NCBI RefSeq assembly: GCF_025822605.1
Contig: NZ_JACKTY010000049.1
Span: forward strand, 345,695-409,694
Reading direction: 5' to 3'
Length of the DNA stretch: 64,000 nucleotides
Source: Mycolicibacterium komossense
Lineage (GTDB): Bacteria > Actinomycetota > Actinomycetes > Mycobacteriales > Mycobacteriaceae
A model generated the notes under the pieces. That model made no database searches. It was not told the DNA's origin and saw nothing but the letters and a program-made list of their open reading frames with translations. Position 1 is the stretch's first letter; every line of letters starts with the position of its first letter. Positions 1 through 7,468 of this stretch are shown one piece after another. A program made the translations under genes and the position numbers.

Positions 1-73
1 CCGCGACCACGGGCACCGAACACACCAACGCCCAGCCGATGATCTCGGCGAGATCAGTCGGTGGCACGGTCAT
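1..73 (-). CDS. Sensor histidine kinase, N-terminal fragment (cut by window edge)
   Basis: An ATG at 73 opens a frame that reads MTVPPTDLAEIIGWALVCSV and runs off the left edge. It begins inside the last codons of the response regulator (20-bp overlap), the usual arrangement for a regulator followed by its kinase. The visible part is a short polar start then the beginning of a hydrophobic stretch, consistent with a first membrane helix. The kinase identity is an inference from position only; no H-box or ATPase motif is in view. Confidence 0.5.
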   Translation of the reverse strand, partial: MTVPPTDLAEIIGWALVCSVPVVA

Positions 74-767
74 CGCCACCGTTCGCCCCGCGCCACAGGT
101 AGCCCCGGCCCCACACGGTCTGCACTCGGTGACTCTCGCCGAGCTTGGACCGCAATCGCTTGACGTGCACGGTCACCGTCGACATATCGCCGAAGTCCCA
201 GCGCCACACGTGTTGTAGGAGTTCCTCACGGGTGAACACGGTATCGGCGTGCGTGAGGAAGAACAGCAGCAGATCGAATTCGCGGTTAGTCAGCCCGACG
301 GGCTTGCCGTGGACGTACACGGTCCGCGCCGCGGTGGAGACGCTGAGGTCGCCGACGCTGATCTCCAGCGGTAATGCCCCCAGCGGCGTCGGGGAGCGCC
401 GCAGTACCGATCGCACCCGCAGCGCCAGCTCGCGCGGACTGAACGGTTTGGTCAGATAGTCGTCCGCGCCCGCCTCCAGGCCGGCGATGCGATCGTCTTC
501 CTCACCGAGGGCGGTCAGCAGAATGACCGGCACGCTGAAGTCACCGGCCTGGCGCAGGCTGCGGCACAGCGCCAGGCCATTCGGACCCGGCATCATCACG
601 TCCAGCACCGCCACGTCGATGCGTTCGCTGCCCAGCAGTCGCAGCGCCTCGGTACCGTCATCGGCCACCGAGACGTCCATCCCGTCGCGTTCCAGGTATC
701 GGCGCACGACATCGCGCACGACAACGTCGTCATCGGCGATCAGCACGCGGGCAGCCACGACACCCAC
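54..767 (-). CDS. OmpR/PhoB-family two-component response regulator
   Basis: 237 residues. The N-terminal receiver domain (about residues 7-120) shows the acidic pair ADDD, the phospho-acceptor Asp in VLDVMMPG, the Thr of LLTALGEED and the Lys of LTKPFSP. The C-terminal half (about 135-230) is a winged-helix DNA-binding domain with the typical LTNREFDLL and TVTVHVKRLRSKL segments and the terminal VWGRGYLW hairpin. The GTG at 767 is used; a GTG nine bases downstream is also possible. It overlaps the putative kinase gene, so the two are probably co-transcribed. The signal and target genes cannot be told from sequence. Confidence 0.93.
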   Translation of the reverse strand: MGVVAARVLIADDDVVVRDVVRRYLERDGMDVSVADDGTEALRLLGSERIDVAVLDVMMPGPNGLALCRSLRQAGDFSVPVILLTALGEEDDRIAGLEAGADDYLTKPFSPRELALRVRSVLRRSPTPLGALPLEISVGDLSVSTAARTVYVHGKPVGLTNREFDLLLFFLTHADTVFTREELLQHVWRWDFGDMSTVTVHVKRLRSKLGESHRVQTVWGRGYLWRGANGGDDRATD

Positions 768-864
768 AGTAGCCGCGTCACCCCGGTTCGAAACGTCGCT
801 ACCAGCAGAGATGTCATTGAATCGTCACGCTTGCCCGAATCGTCCGCTGATAGCGTCGGGTGGC

Positions 865-1518
865 ATGCCCGAGTGTCCCGTCACGGTGGTGCTGCCCTGT
901 CTCAACGAGGCAGACGCGCTTCCCGGTGTGCTGGAAGCCATGCCACCGGGATATCGGGCTCTGGTGGTCGACAACAACAGCACCGACGAGACGGCGTTGG
1001 TCGCCAAGCGCTGGGGCGCCGAGGTGGTTGCCGAGTCGGTGCCCGGGTATGGCTCGGCAGTGCACGCCGGGGTGCTGGCGGCGACGACCCCGATCGTGGC
1101 TGTCATCGACGGGGACGGGTCCATGGACCCCCGGGAGCTGCCCCGACTGGTAGCCGCACTCGATCGCGCTGACCTGGTGGCGGGCCGCCGTCGGGCGGTG
1201 GCCGGCCTGCGCTGGCCGTGGCATGCCCGCCTCGGAAACGCCGCGGTGTGCTGGCGCCTGCGCACCAAACACCACCTGCCGGTGCACGACATCGCGCCGA
1301 TGCGGGTGGCGCGCCGGGCGGATTTGCTGGCCCTGGGGGTTACCGATCGTCGATCGGGGTACCCGCTGGAACTGCTGGTCCGCGCCGCCGCTGCCGGTTG
1401 GCGGGTGGTCGAACTCGACATCGACTACGGCCCGCGGACCGGAGGCAAGTCCAAGGTCAGTGGTTCCGTCCGTGGCAGCGTCGTCGCGGCCGTCGACTTC
1501 TGGAAGGCGATCTCATGA
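865..1518 (+). CDS. Family 2 glycosyltransferase (polyprenyl-phosphate sugar synthase type)
   Basis: 217 residues from ATG 865. GT-A fold signatures are visible: VVLPCLNEADALPG at the N-terminus, the nucleotide-binding VVDNNSTDET, and the metal-binding DGDGSMDP (DxD-type). The length and the lack of membrane helices fit dolichyl/polyprenyl-phosphate mannose synthase-like enzymes that act on the cytoplasmic face of the membrane. In M. tuberculosis the likely counterpart is Rv0539 (from memory). The stop overlaps the next gene's ATG by four bases, so it is translationally coupled to the DUF2064 protein. The donor and acceptor are unknown. Confidence 0.88.
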   Translation: MPECPVTVVLPCLNEADALPGVLEAMPPGYRALVVDNNSTDETALVAKRWGAEVVAESVPGYGSAVHAGVLAATTPIVAVIDGDGSMDPRELPRLVAALDRADLVAGRRRAVAGLRWPWHARLGNAAVCWRLRTKHHLPVHDIAPMRVARRADLLALGVTDRRSGYPLELLVRAAAAGWRVVELDIDYGPRTGGKSKVSGSVRGSVVAAVDFWKAIS

Positions 1519-2186
1519 GCCGATACGACGTGACGGTGCTGGTGGTGGCGAAGGCGCCGGTACCCGGTTTGGCCAAGACCCGACTCGCAGCCACCGTCGG
1601 TGATCAGGCGGCGGCCGATATCGCGGCGGCGGCGCTGCTCGACACGCTGGACGCGGTGGCGGCCACGCCGGTCGCGGCCCGGGTGGTCGCGATGACGGGT
1701 GAGCTGGACCGGGCCAGCGCTGGGCCGGAGATCCGCCGCCGGCTCGCCGCGTTCACGGTGCTCGACCAGCGTGGTGACGGTTTCGCCGAGCGCCTGGTCA
1801 ACGCGCATGCCGATGCCGCTGCCGCGGTGGGTGATCGGCCGGTGCTGCAGATCGGGATGGACACCCCGCAGGTCTCGGCGGAACTGCTGGGCGCTTGTTC
1901 CCAGACGTTGCTCGGCGCGCCCGCTGTCCTGGGGATGGCTCGCGACGGTGGTTGGTGGGTGCTCGGGGTCCGAAAGGCCGGGATGGCCCAGTGTCTGCGT
2001 GGCGTTCCGATGTCCACCTCGGAGACAGGTGCGTTGACGCATATGGCGTTACAGCACAACGGTTTCGATGTGACACTGCTTGTTGATCTGCACGACGTGG
2101 ACACCATCGAGGATGTCGATACCGTGCGCGACGTGTGCGCACCGGGTAGCCGGTTCGTCCACACCACGAGAATGGCTGGGGTGTAA
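1515..2186 (+). CDS. DUF2064 / TIGR04282-type glycosyltransferase-like protein
   Basis: 223 residues starting at the ATGA overlap with the upstream GT2 gene. The N-terminus VLVVAKAPVPGLAKTRLA is the signature of the cofactor-C/MobA-like nucleotidyl-diphospho-sugar transferase fold grouped as DUF2064. Later GMDTPQVSAELL (the acidic metal-site loop) and the closing DLHDVDTIEDVDT also match that family. It usually sits beside a GT2 enzyme, as here. The exact reaction is not established for the family; a sugar-transfer or sugar-nucleotide role is inferred. Confidence 0.85.
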   Translation: MSRYDVTVLVVAKAPVPGLAKTRLAATVGDQAAADIAAAALLDTLDAVAATPVAARVVAMTGELDRASAGPEIRRRLAAFTVLDQRGDGFAERLVNAHADAAAAVGDRPVLQIGMDTPQVSAELLGACSQTLLGAPAVLGMARDGGWWVLGVRKAGMAQCLRGVPMSTSETGALTHMALQHNGFDVTLLVDLHDVDTIEDVDTVRDVCAPGSRFVHTTRMAGV

Positions 2187-2188
2187 CC

Positions 2189-2818
2189 ATGTTCGGCAAT
2201 CTCTACGAGCGCGCGCTGACCGGTGAACGATGTTCGTTGCGGCACCGCGACGGCAGTGTGCAACGCCTGCCCGTGCACAGCTGGTTGGGCGGGCGGTGGG
2301 CAGACACTGTGTTCGACGACGCCCTGGTCGGCATGTGCAGCGGCCCGACGATCGACCTGGGCTGCGGCCCTGGGCGTCTGGTGGCCAGCCTGGTGCATCG
2401 CGGTGTCCCGGCCCTCGGCGTCGACCTGTCGCCGACCGCGGTCGGGCTGGCCCGCGACAGCGGCGCTCCCGCGCTGCACCGTGACCTGTTCGGCCCGCTG
2501 CCCGGCATGGGGCGTTGGCACGCCGTGTTGCTCGCCGACGGCAATGTGGGGCTTGGCGGCGACCCATGGCGGGTGCTGCGCCGGGCCGCCGAACTGTTAC
2601 GCGAGGGCGGTCACTGTTTGGCCGAGTTCGACACGGCCGTAACGGGTGTGAGCGTGGACTGGGTTCGGCTGGAGTCCAAGAAGACCATCGGGCCGTGGTT
2701 CCGCTGGGCGACGGTGGGCGTCGACGCCGCCGCGGAACTGGCCCGCGAGGTCGGCCTGACCGTGGTGGACATCCAGCCCATCGCCGGGCGCGTCATCGCG
2801 ACGCTGGCTCCGTCCTGA
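2189..2818 (+). CDS. Class I SAM-dependent methyltransferase
   Basis: 209 residues, two bases after the stop of the DUF2064 gene, so the third gene of the operon. Motif I of the Rossmann methyltransferase fold is clear in TIDLGCGPGRLVASLVHRG, followed by the acidic end of strand 2 in LGVDLSPTAVGLAR. A later LADGNVGLGGDP corresponds to motif II/III. The C-terminal third is more variable, as expected for the substrate-binding part. Substrate unknown; by context it may modify the product of the two upstream glycosyltransferase-like enzymes. Confidence 0.85.
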   Translation: MFGNLYERALTGERCSLRHRDGSVQRLPVHSWLGGRWADTVFDDALVGMCSGPTIDLGCGPGRLVASLVHRGVPALGVDLSPTAVGLARDSGAPALHRDLFGPLPGMGRWHAVLLADGNVGLGGDPWRVLRRAAELLREGGHCLAEFDTAVTGVSVDWVRLESKKTIGPWFRWATVGVDAAAELAREVGLTVVDIQPIAGRVIATLAPS

Positions 2819-2836
2819 GCGCCGGGAGTCACTTTT

Positions 2837-2859
2837 AAATGGACCTGTGGGTCCTTTTT
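2837..2859. promoter_or_regulatory. Palindromic operator candidate upstream of tetR
   Basis: An A-run/T-run palindrome: AAATGGACC, a 4-base spacer, then GGTCCTTTTT. It has the same architecture (GGACY-N4-RGWCC flanked by A and T runs) as the site at 3609-3634 in front of the molybdopterin oxidoreductase operon. It lies about 40 bp upstream of the TetR start, just ahead of a probable -10 (TAATGT, 2885-2890). It could alternatively act as a weak terminator for the upstream operon. Autoregulation by the TetR protein is inferred. Confidence 0.5.
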
Positions 2860-2896
2860 GGCTCGGGCTGGGTGTGGACAACGGTAATGTCGAGGC

Positions 2897-3535
2897 GTGC
2901 TGGATGGGACGGACGAGCGACCGGCGGTCAAGCTCACCCGACGTGGGGCTGCCACTCGCTCGGCGATCATCCGCGCCGCGGCCGAACTGATGCATGTCAA
3001 CGGGGTTGCGGCGACCAGCCTGGAGGAAGTGCTGACGGCGGCTGCGGTGAGCAAGTCGCAGTTCTACCGACATTTCGACGATAAGACCGACTTGGTGCAC
3101 GCGGTGATCGCGCTGCGCGCCGAGGAGACGATGGCCAAGCAGACCGAGCGCCTGCGTGGTCTCGATTCGTTTCGCGGGCTTCGGCAATGGGGTGATGCTT
3201 TTGTGCAGCGCAGCGCTTTGCGCCGAGGTGCCTGGGGTTGCGAGCTGGGGTCACTGTCCGCCGAGCTCGCCGACGTCGACGAGTATTCGCGGGCCCGGCT
3301 CGCCCAGCACTTCCTGGAGTGGGAGGAGCTGTTGTCCCAAGCCTTCGACCGGATGCGCGACCGAGGCGTGCTGCGCGACGATGTCGACTCGATGAGGTTG
3401 GCGATGGGGGTGATGGCCGCAGTTCAGGGCGGCTACCTGTTGGCCCAGACTGCCCATGACTCCGCGCCCATGGAGGTGGCGATCTCGATGGCGATCGACC
3501 ACGTCCGCGCCCACGCGACCCAACCGACCGGCTGA
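2897..3535 (+). CDS. TetR/AcrR-family transcriptional regulator
   Basis: 212 residues from GTG 2897. The N-terminal helix-turn-helix is clear: RSAIIRAAAELMHVNGVAATSLEEVLTAAAVSKSQFYRHFDDKTDL (given here as a span at about residues 20-65; key elements are GVAATSLEEV and SKSQFYRHF). The rest is the helical ligand/dimer domain. TAATGT at 2885-2890 placed about 7 bp before the GTG suggests a leaderless transcript. Similar palindromes in front of this gene and of the molybdopterin oxidoreductase operon make that operon the likely target. The ligand is unknown. Confidence 0.9.
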   Translation: MLDGTDERPAVKLTRRGAATRSAIIRAAAELMHVNGVAATSLEEVLTAAAVSKSQFYRHFDDKTDLVHAVIALRAEETMAKQTERLRGLDSFRGLRQWGDAFVQRSALRRGAWGCELGSLSAELADVDEYSRARLAQHFLEWEELLSQAFDRMRDRGVLRDDVDSMRLAMGVMAAVQGGYLLAQTAHDSAPMEVAISMAIDHVRAHATQPTG

Positions 3536-3608
3536 ATTGCCCTTTCCTGGTGGTGGTTTCGTGACGCTGCGAGCTGTCCAAGGTCTGGTGACGTAAGTCT
3601 TACGGCCC

Positions 3609-3634
3609 AAAAAAGGACTTGACAGACCTTTTTT
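3609..3634. promoter_or_regulatory. Operator overlapping a promoter for the molybdopterin oxidoreductase operon
   Basis: AAAAAAGGACT, 4-base spacer, AGACCTTTTTT: 11-base arms with one mismatch. A perfect sigma-70 -35 hexamer TTGACA (3619-3624) sits in the middle, with a plausible -10-like CACACT 17 bp downstream. A repressor bound here would block the promoter. The half-sites match those upstream of tetR (2837-2859), supporting control by that TetR. Confidence 0.6.
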
Positions 3635-3758
3635 AGGGGAACACACTTGGCTCAAACGTCCCGGCTATCAGGACCACCGTCTGGCACGTGAAAGCGTGAA
3701 GGAGGATTGTGTCCGGATTCACGAAACGCGACTATCGTTGCGGTCCAACGGAATTACT

Positions 3759-4880
3759 GTGACAACATCGTCGTTCTCGCGCCTGCGCGGCACCGCTGTC
3801 ACCGCACGCGTCGGCGTCTGGCTCGGTGTGGCGATTACCGTCTGCTTCCTCACCGGGCTGATCAGCCACTTCAGCCAACACCCGCAACCGTGGTTCCTGG
3901 CGGTGTGGCCGACTCGACCGGTCTGGTTGTATCGCGTCACCCAGGGGCTGCACGTCATCTCCGGCATCGCGGCGATCCCCCTGCTCGTCGTGAAGCTGTG
4001 GTCGGTGTGGCCCAAGCTGTTTGATCGCCCCGTCATCGGCGGTATCACCCGCCTGCTGGAACGCGGTTCGATCCTGGTGCTCGTCGCGGCGATGATCTTC
4101 CAGTTGTCGACCGGTCTGATGAACATCGCGCAGTGGTACGCCTTCCGGTTTTTCTTCACCACCGTCCACTACGCGATGGCCTACATCGTCGTCGGTGCGG
4201 TCGTCGTGCACATCGCGGTGAAACTGCCGGTCATCCGCCGGGCACTGGGCGAACCGTTGGAAGAGGCGACGACCGATGCGGTCACCGGTCCGAGTCGGCG
4301 CACAGTGTTGCGAGGAACCTGGCTGGCCGTCGGGCTGGCTACGGTTGTGACTGCGGGGCAGACGATTCCGTGGCTACGCAAGATATCGGTCCTGGCTCCA
4401 CGCTCCGGTGACGGTCCGCAGGGCGTGCCGATCAACAGGTCTGCCATCGCCGCGGGCGTGCTGCGGAGCGCCCGTTCGCCGGATTACCGGTTGACCGTGG
4501 TGAACGGTCCGACGGCCAAGTCGTTCACCGTGGCCGAGTTGGCCGCGCTGCCGCAGACCACCCGGTCGTTGCCGATCTCCTGTGTCGAGGGGTGGAGTGT
4601 GAACGCCCAGTGGACCGGCATCGTGCTCGCCGATCTGGTGGCAGCGGTCGGTGGCACCTCCGGTGCCGACGTCAGGATGATCTCACTGGAGCCGCCGGGA
4701 CCCTACTCCCGCACGACGCTGCCCGCCCGGCATGCCAGGGATTCGCAGACGCTGATCGCCCTCAAGCTCAACGGCGAAACGCTCGACATCGACCACGGCT
4801 ATCCCTGCCGCTTGATCGCCCCGACGAGACCCGGTGTGCTGCAGACGAAATGGCTTACCCGTATCGAGGTGGTGACGTGA
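3759..4880 (+). CDS. Membrane-anchored molybdopterin-dependent oxidoreductase (cytochrome b-like N-terminus, sulfite-oxidase-type C-terminus)
   Basis: About 373 residues from GTG 3759 (MTTSSFSRLRGTAV); an in-frame GTG at 3696 would add 21 residues, and the good Shine-Dalgarno at 3699-3706 has no in-frame ATG/GTG at normal spacing, so the start is uncertain. The N-terminal 160 residues carry about four membrane helices with paired histidines (LHVISGIAAIP, TTVHYAMAYIVV, VVHIAVKLP) like a b-type haem anchor. After a linker, the C-terminal domain is the molybdopterin-binding fold, with the likely molybdenum-ligand Cys in ISCVEGWS and the family signature HGYPCRLIAPTRPG. It probably passes electrons across or along the membrane; the substrate is unknown. 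Overlaps the next gene by four bases. Confidence 0.82.
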   Translation: MTTSSFSRLRGTAVTARVGVWLGVAITVCFLTGLISHFSQHPQPWFLAVWPTRPVWLYRVTQGLHVISGIAAIPLLVVKLWSVWPKLFDRPVIGGITRLLERGSILVLVAAMIFQLSTGLMNIAQWYAFRFFFTTVHYAMAYIVVGAVVVHIAVKLPVIRRALGEPLEEATTDAVTGPSRRTVLRGTWLAVGLATVVTAGQTIPWLRKISVLAPRSGDGPQGVPINRSAIAAGVLRSARSPDYRLTVVNGPTAKSFTVAELAALPQTTRSLPISCVEGWSVNAQWTGIVLADLVAAVGGTSGADVRMISLEPPGPYSRTTLPARHARDSQTLIALKLNGETLDIDHGYPCRLIAPTRPGVLQTKWLTRIEVVT

Positions 4881-5344
4881 TCGCGATCCGGGTGGTCCTG
4901 CTGCTGGCCGGTGTGGCCTCCGGGCTCTACGGGGTGTCGCTGCTGTGGGAGAACCCCCTCGAGGTCCTCATCCGCATCGTGATCTGGGCCGCCGCCGGTG
5001 TGGCCTTGCACGATTTCGTGTTCGCGCCGCTGAGTGCGGCGATCGGCTTCGCGGGCCGCCGGGTGATTCCACGATCGTGGTGGCCACCTGTCGCCGTGGC
5101 CGGGTTGTGCAGCGTCGTGCTGGTCCTGTTGGCGATTCCGGTGTTCAGTCGGCCGGGGGCCCACGCCGACAATCTGACGGTAGTCGACCGCAATTACCCA
5201 CTGGGGCTGTGGATTTCGTTGGCTCTGGTGTGGGCGTGTGTGCCGGTCTATCTCGTCGTGACGCGGTTTCTACCAGTTCGTCAGGATGAAATGGTTCAGC
5301 GTCAGGGCGCCAAGCACGTTGACGGCCAGCCACCAACGGTGTGA
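4877..5344 (+). CDS. Small integral membrane protein, partner of the molybdopterin oxidoreductase
   Basis: 155 residues from the GTG that overlaps the upstream stop (GTGA). Four hydrophobic segments can be seen (around residues 3-20, 30-50, 67-87 and 110-128), no charged active-site motif. The translational coupling to the oxidoreductase suggests a membrane partner or assembly factor; this is inference. The last 75 bp overlap the 3' end of the convergent membrane-protein gene. Confidence 0.7.
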   Translation: MIAIRVVLLLAGVASGLYGVSLLWENPLEVLIRIVIWAAAGVALHDFVFAPLSAAIGFAGRRVIPRSWWPPVAVAGLCSVVLVLLAIPVFSRPGAHADNLTVVDRNYPLGLWISLALVWACVPVYLVVTRFLPVRQDEMVQRQGAKHVDGQPPTV

Positions 5345-6634
5345 GCACGGCGGGAGCAACGCCGGGGCCGCGGTCAACCAGATCATGAACGGCAGCCAGA
5401 TCCGTTCGGTCTCGGCCTTGCTCAGCATGGACATGTCCGCGCAGAGGATGGCTGCCAGTGCAGCCAGCACGATGAGGTTCAGCCCGGCTCGCTGCCGGAT
5501 CGCGGTGAGATCGAAGGCCCGCCCGACACCGGCGACGCTGCCGAGCCCGATGGCGCACACCACCGACGCCAGATTCGCCCAGCTCCAGTACTGGAACGGG
5601 CGGTTCAGCGCAATGCCCTGCCAATAGCGGTGCTGGACGGCGTGGTAGCCGTCGAACCACCAGAACCCGGCGAACGCGAATACGGCCACCACCGCCAGCG
5701 CGGCGGGCACCGCGACCGCCAGCACCCGCAGTGCTGCCCGCCAGTTCGGCGCGCACGCCAGGATCGCCGCGGCCAGCAGTCCGATCAGCCCGAGGCCGTA
5801 GTTGAGGAACACCGCCCAGCCCAGCACCAGGCCCGCGCCAGTCGCTGCCAGCGCGGGAAACCGGACGGTTCGGCTGACCGCCAGCGCCAGCAGGGCCAGA
5901 CCCCACGCGGCCACCCCGGCGAAGTAGCCGTCGGCGGACACGGCGATCCAGATGGCCGTCGGCGCCACCGCCACGAAGGGCGCGGCGCGGCGGGCGGTCT
6001 CCTCGTCGGTCAGGGCGCGGACCGCGACGATGATCGCGGCGGCCGCACTCGATCCGATCAGTACGACGAATGCGCCGGCCCAGGCGCCGCCCCCGAGCCC
6101 GATGCGGTCCAGCCAGACGAACGTCAACAACGCACCGGGCGGATGCCCGGACACGTGGGTGATCCAGGAGTCCGGCTGGAAATCGGGGATCCGGCGGGCG
6201 AACGTGCGCAAGGCCTCCGGGATGTCGGTGATGGTCGGCACCTGGCGCAGGTATTCGTGCCGGGCGGTGAGCCGGCCCGCGAAGCCGAGCTGCCAGCCGT
6301 CGACCATCGCCAGCGAGAACGCCCAGGCGGCCGAGGTCGCCCAGGTGAGCAGGGCCAAAGTCCGCCAGCGCAGCCGTTGCGCCACCGCGGGCCCCCACAG
6401 CACTGCGGCGACGCCGATCAGAATTGCGGGCCCGGTGCCCCATCCGACGTGGGCGTTCCACCAGCCGAAGATCGGCGCGGTATCGGCGAAGTCGTGGACC
6501 TGCTGGGGTGTCATGTTGATCAGCGGGGTGACGATCCCCAGGTGCAGATGGGGGACTACGAACGCTGCCACCACCAGAAGCACGGCCAGCGACACGGCGA
6601 TCAGATCACGGCGGTGCGCTTTGCGGGGTGTCAC
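5270..6634 (-). CDS. Large polytopic membrane protein (Rv0541c-like, possible lipid-linked sugar glycosyltransferase)
   Basis: 454 residues if started at GTG 6634, which has a good GGAAAGG upstream; the open frame extends to 6739 but lacks a better start. It has about 10-12 membrane helices and small arginine/tryptophan loops, beginning with RRDLIAVSLAVLLVVAAFVV. The loop HVSGHPPGALLTFVWLDR resembles the extracytoplasmic loops of GT-C/PMT-like enzymes, so a glycosyltransferase role using a polyprenyl-phosphate sugar is possible, and would suit the nearby GT2 gene. Position and size match my memory of Rv0541c. Function not established. Confidence 0.8.
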   Translation of the reverse strand: MTPRKAHRRDLIAVSLAVLLVVAAFVVPHLHLGIVTPLINMTPQQVHDFADTAPIFGWWNAHVGWGTGPAILIGVAAVLWGPAVAQRLRWRTLALLTWATSAAWAFSLAMVDGWQLGFAGRLTARHEYLRQVPTITDIPEALRTFARRIPDFQPDSWITHVSGHPPGALLTFVWLDRIGLGGGAWAGAFVVLIGSSAAAAIIVAVRALTDEETARRAAPFVAVAPTAIWIAVSADGYFAGVAAWGLALLALAVSRTVRFPALAATGAGLVLGWAVFLNYGLGLIGLLAAAILACAPNWRAALRVLAVAVPAALAVVAVFAFAGFWWFDGYHAVQHRYWQGIALNRPFQYWSWANLASVVCAIGLGSVAGVGRAFDLTAIRQRAGLNLIVLAALAAILCADMSMLSKAETERIWLPFMIWLTAAPALLPPCSHRWWLAVNVLGALTLNHFILTNW

Positions 6635-6690
6635 GCCTTTCCACCCTATTGCCCGTGCGCTGCGGGCTCGCTGACGTTTCGATGACGTGA

Positions 6691-6734
6691 TTTGGGCGTG
6701 CCCGGTTGCGCCCAGCGCTACTGAGCACGCCGAA
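6691..6734. repeat. Dispersed 44-45 bp palindromic repeat, copy A
   Basis: Arms TTTGGGCGTGC and GCACGCCGAA around an AGCGCT core. Same element as 12460-12504 and 29522-29565 (copy C is in the reverse orientation). It lies between the membrane-protein start and the DsbA-like stop, both on the minus strand. Confidence 0.7.
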
Positions 6735-6750
6735 CTCACTGCTTATCGCG

Positions 6751-7425
6751 TCATCGCCCGAGGATCTCGTTGACCCGGCTCTCCAGCGCGGCCGGTGTGC
6801 TGATGTCGTAGTCCTCGCCGTTGATCCGCACCGTCGGCGTGGCGTGTACGCCGGTGGCTTTGGCCAGCTCACGCACTTGTTCGGCGTAGCGGCCGCTGGT
6901 GATGCAGTCGGCTACATCACCCTTGGCGCCCGCCTCCCGCGCGACTTCGGCCAGTTGCGCATCGGCCGGAAAGGTGGGGCCTGCCTCGCTGGGCTGGTCG
7001 GCGTACAACGCGGTGTGGAACCGGCGGAAGGCGTCGGTCGAGCCCGCGGCGACACAGTAGGCGGCGCCACCGGCACGTGACGAGTAGTTCTGGTTCTGCG
7101 GTCGGTCCAGGATGGCGACCATGTAGTAATCGGCGGCGATCGCCCCGGAGTCGACCAGCTGGTTGACGGTGGGCCCGAACTGCTCCTCGAAGGCGCGGCA
7201 GTACGGGCACAGGAAGTCCTCGTACATCGACAGCACCACTTTGGGTTCGGTGCTGCCCGGCTTCTTGATCAGCGCACCGGAGGTGACCCGGATGCCCTTG
7301 GCTTCCCTCGGCTTCTGGGCGTTGTTTTGGCCGGAGGTGACGAAGTAGAGCACCAGGGCGACGGCACAGACAATCACCGCCACGGTCAACCCGATCTGGA
7401 CGGCCAGCGCTGGCTTACGGTTCAC
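6751..7425 (-). CDS. Membrane-anchored DsbA-family thiol oxidoreductase
   Basis: 224 residues from GTG 7425. One N-terminal membrane helix (about 8-30, IGLTVAVIVCAVALVLYFV) anchors an extracytoplasmic thioredoxin-fold domain. The active site is CPYC in YEDFLCPYCRAFEEQFG, and the cis-Pro loop is HATPTVRING. A helical insertion between them fits DsbA/VKOR-partner proteins of actinobacteria, which oxidise exported cysteines. Stands alone on the minus strand upstream of the membrane protein gene. Substrates unknown. Confidence 0.9.
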   Translation of the reverse strand: MNRKPALAVQIGLTVAVIVCAVALVLYFVTSGQNNAQKPREAKGIRVTSGALIKKPGSTEPKVVLSMYEDFLCPYCRAFEEQFGPTVNQLVDSGAIAADYYMVAILDRPQNQNYSSRAGGAAYCVAAGSTDAFRRFHTALYADQPSEAGPTFPADAQLAEVAREAGAKGDVADCITSGRYAEQVRELAKATGVHATPTVRINGEDYDISTPAALESRVNEILGR

Positions 7426-7468
7426 GCAGCCAGGTTACGACCCCGGCGAATTGCGACTCCGGCGAACT

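Noticed and set aside
3707..4024. Frame with a good ribosome site at the start of the molybdoenzyme gene
   Set aside because: The translation is arginine-rich and ends inside the membrane-anchor region; the Shine-Dalgarno fits it by chance or a different start is used.
5630..6685. 351-residue plus-strand frame
   Set aside because: Antisense of a membrane protein; sequence is a low-complexity Gly/Arg/Gln/Asp mix typical of shadow frames.
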